Part shown: positions 1 through 7,450 of the stretch, in pieces | How the letters are laid out: every line of letters starts with the position of its first letter | Position numbering within the stretch: position 1 is the first letter of the stretch | From: DATCJU01 sp036562635 | GTDB taxonomy: Bacteria; Actinomycetota; Actinomycetes; Mycobacteriales; Pseudonocardiaceae | Direction: 5' to 3' | DNA: 13,899 bases | Assembly: GCA_036562635.1 (NCBI GenBank) | Contig: DATCJU010000069.1 | Coordinates: 1 to 13,899 of the forward strand | Position numbers and translations under genes: made by a program | The notes under the pieces: model-generated | What the model saw: the letters and a program-made list of their open reading frames with translations, nothing else | The model's database searches: none | What the model was told of the DNA's origin: nothing

Positions 1-3000
1 CCTCGTCGGCGAGCAGGCCGGCCAGCTGGGGCACGCTGTTCCACAACGTCACCCCGTGCCGCTCCACCAGATCCACCCAGTGCGCCGGATCCTTGGTCCG
101 CTCCTGCGCCGGGAACACCACCGTGCCTCCCGCCGCCAACACCCCGAAGATGTCGTAGACCGACAGATCGAAACTCAACTCCGACAGCGCCAACACCCGA
201 TCCGCCGGCCCCACCCCGAACCGCGCGTTCACCGCGACGATCGTGTTCACCGCACCCCGGTGCGAGATCGTCACGCCCTTCGGCTTCCCCGTCGACCCCG
301 ACGTGAAGATCACATACGCCACGTCGTCCGGAGACACCTCCGGCAGCGGAAGTGCCTCACCGTCGGCGGATCCTCCGGCGAGCGCATCCTCGACGACCAG
401 CAGGCGGTAGGAGTCGGCCAGTCGCTGCTGCACTTCGGGGCGGGCGGCCTGGGCCCGGGACACCAGCACGGTCCGTACCCCGGCCTGGGTGAGGATCTCG
501 TCGACCCGGCCCACCGGCCACTCGACGTTCATCGGGACGTACGCCGCCCCTGCCTTCATGATCCCGAGGGTGGCGACGACCTGGGTGTAGCCCTTCTCGG
601 CCAGGATGGCGACCGGTTCGACGTCACCCCGGCGGTCGGTGGTGGGTGGCAACACCTCGGCGAGCAGGACCTCGGCCAGGACCTGCGAGTCCCGGTACAG
701 CTCCCCGTAGCGGAAACTCGCGCCGCGGGCGGTGTCGATCACCGCGATGCGATCGCGGAAACCGGGCTCGTCCAGCCGGCTCTCGTAGAGCGAGACCAGG
801 GTGTGGTCGCTCACGGGTTGGCGGTGGCTGTTGGCCGCCTCGATGAGGGCGAGGTCGGCGTCTGGTGTGCGCAACACCGGGAAGGGGTCGGCTTCCCAGT
901 CCAGCTCGGCCACCCGCTCGATCAGCCAGCAGTAGGCGTCGTGCATGGCGGCGATGACCGACTCGTCGAAGAGCTGGTCGACGTAGTCCCATTCGGCGAC
1001 GAAGCCCTCGGCCGTCTCGTACGCCTTGTTGTCCAGCCACACCTGCGACGTCTGCGAGATCGCGTAGTCGACCCCCAGGTAGGAGTTGTCGAGCGGGAGT
1101 TCGAACAGGCTCGCGGCGTCGCCGTTGCCCAGGGTGCTGGTGAGCACGACAGGTGCGACGATCTTGTTGACCGGGACGTTGTGGTGCAGCTTGAGCAGGC
1201 GCTGGACGTCGACACCGTCGAACAGGTTGTTGTCGATGTCCTGCAGCAGCTCGTCGTGCACCCGGCGCAGCTTCGCGGCGATGCCCAGCTCGTCCTCGAG
1301 CCGGTAGTCGAACAGCTCGAGGACGGTGAAGTCACCGATGACCGAGTTGATGTCCGGGTGCAGCGGGAGCCGGTTGAACAGGGTCAGGTTGACGCACAGT
1401 TGCTCCTGCCCGCTCCAGCGACTGAGTACCCGACCGTAGATCTCCAGGATCAGTGCGGTGGGGCTGATGCCGTACCGCAGGCACCGGTTCGTGACCTCCT
1501 TCCACACCGGAGCGGGGATCACCCTGCTCCGGCGCCGGAAGAAGGGCTTGCCGACCGCCGAGGGACGGGCCCGCAGCGGCAGGTTCATGTCCAGGTTGTA
1601 GGAGTCGACCTTGTTCTGCCAGTACTCCTGGGCCCGGACCAGCAGGTCGCTCTCCCGCACCCTGGCGTACTGCAGCACGTAGTCGCGGTAGCTGATCCCG
1701 ATGTCGGGCAGGACGTGCTCCGGGTCCTGGTACAGCCGGATCCACTCCTCGAAGAGGATCCCGAAACTGGTCATGTCGACGACGATCGCGTCGAAGCTCA
1801 GGTGCAGCCGGTAGACGCCGTCGAGCCTGCTCAGCACCACGTCGAACAGGGGGAAGCACTCCGGGTCGTAGGACTTGTGGGAGTAGCGGTGCCGCAGCTG
1901 TTCCAGCTCCTCCTGGCTGTGCAGCTCGTGGAACTCGATCCGGTAGTACGGCACCTCCGGCAGGAACCGCTGCTGCCCGTCGGTGAACACGGTGCGCAGC
2001 GCGAGGTGCCGCTCCACCAGGCGGTTGAAGGCCCGCTCCAGCCGCTCGTGGTCGATCTCGGCGTAGCAGAACTCGGTGTAGACGTGCGTGGACAGGTCGC
2101 TGAGCTCGAAGTTGTTGAACCGCCCCAGGTAGTAGGTCTGCTGCACGTTGGTCAGCGGGAACGGTTCGTAGAGCCCGTCCCGGTCCGTGCTGTCGAGCAC
2201 GAACTCCTGGTAGGCGAAGTCACCCGCGGTGGCCTTGACCAGCGGCACCAGGTTGCGGATGGTCTTCTCCCGGAACAGGTCCCGGATCTTCAGGTCGGTG
2301 CCCAGTTCGCTGTTGATCCGGTTGACCAGCCGGATGCCGAGGATGCTGTTACCGCCGACCTGGAAGAAGTCGTCGGTGACCCCGATGCCCCGGGTACCAC
2401 GGCCGAGGGTCTCCTCCCACAGCGCGCACAGCCGTGCCTCCAGCTCGGTGGCGGGCGGGACGTGCCCACCGGTACGGAACTGCTCGGGGTCGGGCAGCGC
2501 ACGCCGGTCAACCTTGCCGTTGGCGTTGAGCGGCAGCTCGGTCAGGTGGACGAGCACCGCGGGCACCATGTAGTCGGGCAGCGCGGCGGCCAGGTGGTCC
2601 CGCAGCAGGGACTCGTCGACCGGTTCGGCCGCGGCGTAGTACGCGGCCAGGTAACGCCCCTCGTCTCCCTCGGACCCGGCGGGGTCGCACACCACGACCA
2701 CGCTCCGGTCGATACCGGGGTAGCCGGTGAGAACGCTCTCGATCTCGCCCAGCTCGATGCGGTGTCCGCGCAGCTTGATCTGGAAGTCGTTGCGCCCGAT
2801 GAACTCCAGCTCCCCGCTGGGCAGGTACCGCACCAGGTCCCCGGTGCGGTACACCCGCCGGTCCGGTGCGGCTCCAGGCGACATTGGGTCGGCGAGGAAA
2901 CGCCGGGCGGTCAGCTCGGGGTCGTTGAGGTAGCCACGGGCGACCCCCGCGCCGCCGATGTACAGCTCACCGATCACGCCGGGCGGGAGGGGGTGCATCC

Positions 3001-5152
3001 GCTCGTCCAGCACGTAGCACCGGGTGTTGGCGAGCGGCCGACCGATCGGCACGCACCCGGCACCACCGGTGAGTCGGTGTCGCGTCGACCAGACCGTGGT
3101 CTCGGTGGGGCCGTAGACGTTCCAGCACTCGTCGACGGTGTCGACGAGTTGTGCGGCGAGCTGCGGATTGAGCGCCTCACCGCCGCAGAGGGCCCGAACG
3201 GGCAGTTTCCGTCCGTCGAGCCGCTGCAGGATCAGGTGCCACAGCGAGGGCGTGGCCTGCACAACGGTCACTCCCACCTGTTCGATCAGGTGGACCAGCT
3301 TCTCGGTGTCGAGCAGGTCGGCCCGGCCGGCCAGTACGAGGCTCCCCCCGTACATGAGCGGCATGAGGATCTCGAGTGTGGAGATGTCGAAGGCCACCGT
3401 GGTCACGGCCAGCATGCGGTCGTCGGGCCGGAAGTCGAGGCACTCCGCGATGTCGGTGGCGATGTTGACGAAGTTGCGGTGTTCCACGGCGACCCCCTTG
3501 GGGGTGCCGGTGGTGCCCGAGGTGTAGATGACGTAGGCCAGGTCGGCACCGCTGACCGGTACGTCAAGGTCGCTGCAGGGCTGGGCCGCCAGATGCTGAC
3601 GGGTCTCGTCCGCGTCGACCGCCAGTACCGGCAGCCCCTCGACGGCTCCGTCGAGCCTGTCCCGGTGCGCCGTGTCACTGAGCACCAGGACCGGCCGGCT
3701 GCCGGAGAGGATCAGGGTGGTGCGGTTGACGGGGGACTCCAGGTCCAGGGGAACGTAGCCGCAGCCCAGTTTCAGTGCGGCGAGCACGGAGACCACCAGG
3801 TGCTCGGTGCGGTCCAGGTACAGCGCGATCAGCTCGCCCCGTTCCACGCCGTACCGGTTGCGCACGAGGTGGGCCAGCCGGTTGGCGGCCTCGTTGAGCT
3901 GCTGGTAGCTGAGCCGGGTGGACCGGCACAGCAGGGCCGTCGCGTCCGGGGTCCGGGCCGCCTGCTGTTCGATGAAACGGTGGATCGGTTGGTCCGCGGC
4001 GAAGGGCCGGTCAGTGCGGTTGGGTTCGTCGACGAACCGGCGGTGCAGCTCGGGGGGCAGGGCCGTGAGTGCGTCGAGGTCCAGCTCACCTGCGGTGAAG
4101 CGATCGACACTGGAGAAGTAGGCGTCGAGATGGTCGCGGAGATGGGTGAAGAAGGGCAGCCCGGTGGTCTGCCGGATCCGGAGTACCCCGTCACGGGGAC
4201 GGTAGATCAGGGTGAGAACACCGGGGTCCACGTCGTGGCCCGGGTCACCGTGGACCACTAGAACCCGCGGATCGGAAACGGATCGAAAAACGCTCGAGAA
4301 GTCGTAGAAACGGTTTCTGACCAGTTGGTAGCACTCGAGGGAAAGCTGTCTCTCCAGATCGTCCGAACGCAGGTCCGGAGATAAGTAGACGTGCTTCCTG
4401 ACCACTCCCTCGGCGGTGTCCAGGTCGTAGCTGTAGGTTCCTGACCTGCGCGCATTGACCAGAAACTGGAGATACAGGCAGAGAAACTCCAGGTCCCCGA
4501 CACCGAGCTGCCTTCCCGAGAGGGGGTAGTCCAGCGTCCCACTCAGGCTTCCCTCGAGCGGAGATTCGACGAGGTCCGCGATATGGAATTGGTCGTCTCT
4601 CTCGGCGGCACGGGCGCGGTCGGTGAGTTCACGAGCACCGCGTTCGAAACGATGGAACTCGTCGAGCAGGTTGCCCTGTTGCTCCCCGAGGGGAACGGTC
4701 GCGGCGCCCTCCTCGCCTCTGGCGAGCGCAATCAGGGAGTCGACGCACGCCTCCGCCAGAGCCTCGCGGACACCGTCCGGATCCACCCCTGCCGTGCTGG
4801 TACATCGCCGACGGGCGAGAAGCCGTGTCCGCACGTCGGACCGCAGCTCACACTGGGCGAAGAGCACGCCGTCCACTTCGGTCAGCCGGAGCACGACCTG
4901 CTCGGGCGCCCCGTCCCAGGCCGGTAAGCCCGGTCCGTCCGCGAGGTCGACGTGGTAGTCGAGCGCCAGCGCCGGCAGGTCCTCGGGTCCGACGACGGCG
5001 AAGTCGTGCTCGTGCCGCCCCTGCCACTGCTCACTCTCCGACGCGCCGGTTCCGAGGACGTACACCATGTGTCCGGCGTCGACCAGATAATCGACAATTC
5101 GGGAGGCGAGCGGACCGTAACCACTGTCGAAAAGCACGGAAAGGCGCCTCAA
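1..5152 (-). CDS. Nonribosomal peptide synthetase, initiating: N-terminal region-A(Gly)-PCP-Cy-A(Cys), 3' end outside window
   Basis: Large cytoplasmic assembly-line enzyme; 1717 codons are visible without interruption and the C-terminus lies beyond base 1. Residues 1-385 are an atypical N-terminal region (see findings). Adenylation domain 1 spans about 385-885 and has all core motifs: YTSGTTGTPKG near 540, FDIS, NVYGPTETT, YRTGDL and NGKVD with Lys880. Its pocket residues Asp589, Ile590, Leu593, Gln632, Leu655, Gly657, Val679, Val687, Trp688 and Lys880 read DILQLGVVWK, close to the known glycine code. A carrier domain follows with GGNSI and phosphopantetheine Ser936. A Cy domain (about 990-1415) shows FPLTNVQQTYYLGR, the DxxxxD motif Asp1121/Asp1126 in place of HHxxxDG, and GDFT at 1273-1276. 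Adenylation domain 2 starts near 1445, has FTSGSTGKPKG near 1612 and pocket residues Asp1662, Leu1663, Tyr1666 and Asn1705 (DLYN), as in cysteine domains. Inferred product step: Gly-Cys condensation and cyclization to a thiazoline. There is no leading C domain, so this is a loading module. The TTG start at 5152 is chosen because AGGAGG lies 9 bases upstream; GTG at 5137 would be too far from it. Domain calls are firm, substrates moderate. Confidence 0.93.
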   Translation of the reverse strand, partial: MRRLSVLFDSGYGPLASRIVDYLVDAGHMVYVLGTGASESEQWQGRHEHDFAVVGPEDLPALALDYHVDLADGPGLPAWDGAPEQVVLRLTEVDGVLFAQCELRSDVRTRLLARRRCTSTAGVDPDGVREALAEACVDSLIALARGEEGAATVPLGEQQGNLLDEFHRFERGARELTDRARAAERDDQFHIADLVESPLEGSLSGTLDYPLSGRQLGVGDLEFLCLYLQFLVNARRSGTYSYDLDTAEGVVRKHVYLSPDLRSDDLERQLSLECYQLVRNRFYDFSSVFRSVSDPRVLVVHGDPGHDVDPGVLTLIYRPRDGVLRIRQTTGLPFFTHLRDHLDAYFSSVDRFTAGELDLDALTALPPELHRRFVDEPNRTDRPFAADQPIHRFIEQQAARTPDATALLCRSTRLSYQQLNEAANRLAHLVRNRYGVERGELIALYLDRTEHLVVSVLAALKLGCGYVPLDLESPVNRTTLILSGSRPVLVLSDTAHRDRLDGAVEGLPVLAVDADETRQHLAAQPCSDLDVPVSGADLAYVIYTSGTTGTPKGVAVEHRNFVNIATDIAECLDFRPDDRMLAVTTVAFDISTLEILMPLMYGGSLVLAGRADLLDTEKLVHLIEQVGVTVVQATPSLWHLILQRLDGRKLPVRALCGGEALNPQLAAQLVDTVDECWNVYGPTETTVWSTRHRLTGGAGCVPIGRPLANTRCYVLDERMHPLPPGVIGELYIGGAGVARGYLNDPELTARRFLADPMSPGAAPDRRVYRTGDLVRYLPSGELEFIGRNDFQIKLRGHRIELGEIESVLTGYPGIDRSVVVVCDPAGSEGDEGRYLAAYYAAAEPVDESLLRDHLAAALPDYMVPAVLVHLTELPLNANGKVDRRALPDPEQFRTGGHVPPATELEARLCALWEETLGRGTRGIGVTDDFFQVGGNSILGIRLVNRINSELGTDLKIRDLFREKTIRNLVPLVKATAGDFAYQEFVLDSTDRDGLYEPFPLTNVQQTYYLGRFNNFELSDLSTHVYTEFCYAEIDHERLERAFNRLVERHLALRTVFTDGQQRFLPEVPYYRIEFHELHSQEELEQLRHRYSHKSYDPECFPLFDVVLSRLDGVYRLHLSFDAIVVDMTSFGILFEEWIRLYQDPEHVLPDIGISYRDYVLQYARVRESDLLVRAQEYWQNKVDSYNLDMNLPLRARPSAVGKPFFRRRSRVIPAPVWKEVTNRCLRYGISPTALILEIYGRVLSRWSGQEQLCVNLTLFNRLPLHPDINSVIGDFTVLELFDYRLEDELGIAAKLRRVHDELLQDIDNNLFDGVDVQRLLKLHHNVPVNKIVAPVVLTSTLGNGDAASLFELPLDNSYLGVDYAISQTSQVWLDNKAYETAEGFVAEWDYVDQLFDESVIAAMHDAYCWLIERVAELDWEADPFPVLRTPDADLALIEAANSHRQPVSDHTLVSLYESRLDEPGFRDRIAVIDTARGASFRYGELYRDSQVLAEVLLAEVLPPTTDRRGDVEPVAILAEKGYTQVVATLGIMKAGAAYVPMNVEWPVGRVDEILTQAGVRTVLVSRAQAARPEVQQRLADSYRLLVVEDALAGGSADGEALPLPEVSPDDVAYVIFTSGSTGKPKGVTISHRGAVNTIVAVNARFGVGPADRVLALSELSFDLSVYDIFGVLAAGGTVVFPAQERTKDPAHWVDLVERHGVTLWNSVPQLAGLLADE

Positions 5153-5161
5153 AGCTGACCC

Positions 5162-5167
5162 CCTCCT
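5162..5167 (-). promoter_or_regulatory. Ribosome binding site deciding the NRPS TTG start
   Basis: On the minus strand AGGAGG, within GAGGAGGGGG, lies 9 bases before TTG at 5152. Alternative in-frame GTG codons sit at 5176 (upstream of the site) and 5137 (24 bases away). The spacing supports the rare TTG start, giving an N-terminus MRRLSVLFDSGYGPL. Confidence 0.75.
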
Positions 5168-5286
5168 CGGAGCCACACGGACGAATGATGCGCCGCAGCG
5201 AACTACGCGCCCGAGACACTCGAACACCTGGCCAGGCTCCACACAAGCCCGACCAGGCAGACAGAATTACCAGAATTCAACAACGA

Positions 5287-5315
5287 CGACCGAATACCCT
5301 AAATGGATTCGGTCG
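5287..5315 (-). promoter_or_regulatory. Leader inverted repeat upstream of NRPS
   Basis: A perfect 9-bp inverted repeat, CGACCGAAT at 5287-5295 and ATTCGGTCG at 5307-5315, has an 11-base spacer. It lies in the presumed untranslated leader, 135 bases before the TTG start. On the minus strand it is followed by TTGTTGAATT, moderately U-rich in RNA. It may be an attenuator-like hairpin or a protein-binding palindrome; the sequence alone does not decide. Confidence 0.4.
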
Positions 5316-5323
5316 CACTTTTC

Positions 5324-5352
5324 CTCACACACTCACCACTCACGCGAGTGAG
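5324..5352. promoter_or_regulatory. Candidate operator: CTCAC triple repeat with GTGAG inverted copy
   Basis: CTCAC occurs at 5324-5328, 5332-5336 and 5339-5343, and its inverse GTGAG at 5348-5352. The last two form CTCAC-GCGA-GTGAG. The group overlaps the candidate -10 box of the NRPS promoter, a position typical of repressor binding. No regulator gene that would bind it is recognised in the window. Confidence 0.35.
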
Positions 5353-5379
5353 AGTACACCAGACCAAGTTAGTGATCAA
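5351..5379 (-). promoter_or_regulatory. Candidate promoter for the NRPS
   Basis: Read on the minus strand, TTGATC (5379-5374) and TACTCT (5356-5351) are separated by 17 bases and resemble -35 and -10 boxes of a main-sigma promoter. This part of the gap is clearly more AT-rich than its surroundings. The implied leader is about 200 bases long. This is a weak call from consensus similarity alone. Confidence 0.3.
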
Positions 5380-5732
5380 CCCACGTTTTAGACACCGTCG
5401 GTAAACAATTGAAAGTTATTCTTCGACAGAGAATCCCCTTTTGGAGGAATGCGTTACGGTAAGCACTTTTTGCAACATACGGAGGGTAACTGCCGAGATC
5501 TCGTACCAACCGGGCCCCACAGGGCCGGAGACACGCGCACACGGGGTCCGCTCCCGCGACGACACCGGGGGCCTGCCCCACAGAGCCGACACAACAGCCC
5601 CGGACCAGGGACGACCGGCACACGCTCCGAGACGTCTCCGCGGAGCGGCCGAACGCGACATCGCACAACCGTGCCGCCACACCCATGCACTCCGAAGGAG
5701 TCGCCCGAATGCCGGACTGGGGACAGTACGAC
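5380..5732. other. Non-coding gap between NRPS promoter and FMN-reductase terminator
   Basis: No credible gene is seen. Bases 5380-5490 are AT-rich for this genome (runs such as CCCCTTTTGG and ACTTTTTGC) and may carry further promoter or upstream-activator elements. Bases 5490-5732 are GC-rich, open in several frames, but encode only low-complexity Arg/Pro-rich shadows without family resemblance. A 10-bp palindrome GAGACGTCTC lies near 5630. Confidence 0.5.
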
Positions 5733-5775
5733 ACCGGCGGGGCGGGAACCGGTGACCGGCTCCCGCCCCGCCGGT
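5733..5775 (-). terminator. Hairpin terminator downstream of the FMN reductase gene
   Basis: A perfect 15-bp stem pairs 5733-5747 (ACCGGCGGGGCGGGA) with 5761-5775 (TCCCGCCCCGCCGGT) around a 13-base loop. It lies 63 bases beyond the stop codon of the minus-strand reductase. No T-run follows, as is common for actinomycete terminators. It would also insulate the reductase from the NRPS upstream region. Confidence 0.6.
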
Positions 5776-5838
5776 ACCACAACAGCAGGGACCTCCCGGT
5801 CGGCGTCATCCCTCATCCGACACCGACCGGCCTCTTCC

Positions 5839-6399
5839 TCAGGCAGCCTCGGCGGTGACCTGGGCGTGCAGCCGCTGGATGACCTCGGACAGCCCAGCGA
5901 CGACCTCGTCGTCGGCAACGGGGTGGATGTCGGCGAAACGGGTCACGGAGCCGGGAACGGCCAGCCTGACGTCCTCCAGCACCCTGCCACCCGCGATGCC
6001 CAGGGCCTTGCGCGCCTCGTCCTGCGCCCACACCCCGCCGTACCGACCGGAGGCGGTTCCGACCACGGCGACCGGCTTGCCGACGATCACACCGGCACCG
6101 TACGGGCGGGACACCCAGTCGATCGCGTTCTTCAGCACGGCCGGCATGGTCCCGTTGTACTCGGGGGTGCACAGCAGGAGCGCATCCGCCCGGGTGACCT
6201 CCTCGCGCAGCCGCACCGCGGGGGCGGGCACACGCCCCTCGACGTCGATGTCCTCGTTGTAGAAGGGCACCTCGCCCAACCCGTCGAACAGCTCGACCTC
6301 GACCCCACTCGGAGCGATCTTCACCGCGGTCTCGGCGATCTGGCGGTTGTGGGATCCGGCACGGAGGCTGCCGACGAGCACGAGGATGCGAACAGACAT
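5839..6399 (-). CDS. NADPH-dependent FMN reductase-type flavoprotein
   Basis: A 186-residue flavodoxin-like cytoplasmic oxidoreductase, full length for the NADPH-dependent FMN reductase family (quinone, azo or chromate reductase-like members). The phosphate-binding loop GSLRAGSHNR is at 10-19 and the flavin-contacting motif TPEYNGTMPAVLKNAIDW at 78-95; GTASGRYGG at 115-122 fits the third flavin-contacting loop. The physiological substrate cannot be read from sequence; quinones or electrophiles are usual candidates. ATG at 6399 is preceded by GGAG. The gene is divergent from the TetR-family gene and operator copy 1 lies between its start and the upstream sequence, so repression by that TetR protein, relieved by a small electrophile or quinone, is the likely control. 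It could in principle serve the neighbouring NRPS pathway, but the shared TetR operators argue for an independent stress-response unit. Confidence 0.88.
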   Translation of the reverse strand: MSVRILVLVGSLRAGSHNRQIAETAVKIAPSGVEVELFDGLGEVPFYNEDIDVEGRVPAPAVRLREEVTRADALLLCTPEYNGTMPAVLKNAIDWVSRPYGAGVIVGKPVAVVGTASGRYGGVWAQDEARKALGIAGGRVLEDVRLAVPGSVTRFADIHPVADDEVVAGLSEVIQRLHAQVTAEAA

Positions 6400-6428
6400 G
6401 GTCACTCCAACCGAAGCAGGGGAAGCAC

Positions 6429-6448
6429 AAGCGGACCGAGGTCCGTTT
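6429..6448. promoter_or_regulatory. TetR-type operator, copy 1
   Basis: AAGCGGACCGAGGTCCGTTT is a 20-bp near-perfect palindrome with core CGGACC-GA-GGTCCG and AA/TT flanks. It lies 29 bases upstream of the FMN reductase ATG. A near-identical copy is at 6475-6494. Sites of the CGGACC-NN-GGTCCG kind are typical for actinomycete TetR-family proteins. Confidence 0.78.
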
Positions 6449-6452
6449 AATC

Positions 6453-6471
6453 TTGTACCAAAGTTGTACCA
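6453..6471. promoter_or_regulatory. Tandem TTGTACCA repeat between the two operators
   Basis: TTGTACCA occurs at 6453-6460 and again at 6464-6471, one helical turn (11 bases) apart, exactly between the two palindromes. The repeat contains TTGTAC, which resembles a -35 element, so it may hold the promoter elements of the divergent pair or a second factor's site. The role is not determined. Confidence 0.35.
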
Positions 6472-6474
6472 CCC

Positions 6475-6494
6475 AAGCGGACCGTGGTCCATTT
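6475..6494. promoter_or_regulatory. TetR-type operator, copy 2
   Basis: AAGCGGACCGTGGTCCATTT shares 18 of 20 positions with copy 1 and keeps the GGACC-NN-GGTCC core. Its centre is 46 bases from that of copy 1 and its edge is 26 bases before the TetR ATG. It probably mediates autoregulation, while copy 1 controls the reductase. Confidence 0.75.
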
Positions 6495-6520
6495 GTCGTG
6501 TCGAGGACTACATTGGCCTC

Positions 6521-7165
6521 ATGACCACGTCCCACCCGCCCGCCGTTCCACAGGACGACCCCGGTGGGCGAGTGGAGCTCACACTCGCCCCCGTCCGCGG
6601 CCGCTCCTCGCTCCGCGCCGATGCGGCCCGCAACCGCACGCGTCTGCTGGAGGCCGCCGCCCGCCTGGTGGCCGAGCGCGGTGCCGCGAACCTGACCATG
6701 GAGGCCGTGGCCGCGGCCGCCCAGGTGGGCAAGGGCACCGTCTTTCGACGGTTCGGTGATCGCACCGGACTGCTGATGGCCCTCCTGGACCACCACGAGC
6801 AGCTCCTCCAGGGCGCCTTCCTCACCGGCCCGCCCCCATTGGGCCCCGGGGCACCCGCCGTCGAACGCCTACTGGCCTTCGGCCCCGCCGTCATCCGTCA
6901 CGAGCACACCCATCGCGACCTCTACCTGGCCGCCCTGCACGACTCCCCCCGCCGCTTCGCCTTCCCGGCGTACCGGCTCCGCCTCACCCACGTGGCCATG
7001 CTGCTGCGCGAGGCGAAGGCGGAGGGCGACATCGAGCTGCTCGCCCGGACCCTGCTGGCGTACCTGGAAACCCCGCTGGTCGACCACCTGCTCACCCAGC
7101 TCGGCATGCCGCCGGAGCGCCTGGAGGCCGGCTGGCGTGATCTCGTCACCCGCCTCGTGGGGTGA
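6521..7165 (+). CDS. TetR/AcrR-family transcriptional repressor
   Basis: A 214-residue DNA-binding regulator of typical family length. Residues 1-35 are a Pro/Arg-rich extension. The helix-turn-helix region is about 38-82, with TMEAVAAAAQVGKGTVFRRFGD at roughly 59-80 (recognition helix KGTVFRRF). The C-terminal part (90-214) is helical, Leu-rich and would form the ligand-binding and dimer domain, resembling the variant C-terminal domains seen in actinomycete members. The divergent neighbour is the FMN reductase, and two matching palindromes lie in the shared 121-base region, which makes the reductase promoter and its own promoter the likely targets. The ATG at 6521 is the only ATG in this frame near the HTH; the GAGGA at 6503 is rather distant, so translation start efficiency may be low or the true start could be GTG at 6572. 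The ligand is unknown. Confidence 0.88.
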   Translation: MTTSHPPAVPQDDPGGRVELTLAPVRGRSSLRADAARNRTRLLEAAARLVAERGAANLTMEAVAAAAQVGKGTVFRRFGDRTGLLMALLDHHEQLLQGAFLTGPPPLGPGAPAVERLLAFGPAVIRHEHTHRDLYLAALHDSPRRFAFPAYRLRLTHVAMLLREAKAEGDIELLARTLLAYLETPLVDHLLTQLGMPPERLEAGWRDLVTRLVG

Positions 7166-7450
7166 CTCAGACGCCCCGCCGGCGGTCGCCCGGCCGACGA
7201 CATCGTGGGGAAGCGACGACTTCCGTGAACGCCCCGCCCACGGTGCCGTCGGGGCGTACCAGCGGAAGCACCACATCCGGCCACACCACCCGCCGGACGT
7301 GATCCCAGACACACAAGACATCCGTGGCGATGTGCCGACGCGTTCGAAGGATGGGCGGATGACCCGAGTGCGATCGGCCTCACCGGCCACGGCACCAGGC
7401 GGGTAGAAGGTGCACCAGATTGATCAGAGGCAGGTGGGGACGCGCACACC
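7166..7450. other. Non-coding gap after the TetR gene
   Basis: No gene is called between the TetR stop and the following terminator. A minus-strand stretch at about 7175-7335 reads as a plausible peptide (HIATDVLCVWDHVRR...VLPLVRPDGTVGG) but lacks a start codon with a ribosome site and was not recognised; it could be a decayed gene fragment. Confidence 0.4.

Noticed and set aside
56..4261. A 1401-codon open frame on the plus strand
   Set aside because: It is antisense to the NRPS, which shows complete adenylation, carrier and Cy motifs in frame on the minus strand. The plus-strand translation is His/Val/Asp/Gln-rich with no family resemblance, a usual by-product of high-GC coding DNA.
5369..5809. 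146-codon minus-strand frame in the NRPS upstream gap
   Set aside because: It crosses the 15-bp terminator stem and the candidate promoter, is Arg/Cys/Ser-rich, and has no ribosome site or family resemblance.
5449..6450. A 333-codon plus-strand frame over the NRPS upstream gap and the reductase gene
   Set aside because: It runs antisense through the FMN reductase, whose motifs are clear, and its own translation is low-complexity Gly/Asp/Arg-rich.
7175..7335. Possible minus-strand gene fragment reading VLCVWDHVRR...VLPLVRPDGTVGG
   Set aside because: It has a plausible composition but no start codon with a ribosome site and an upstream in-frame stop. I could not assign a family, so it is left as an unproven remnant.
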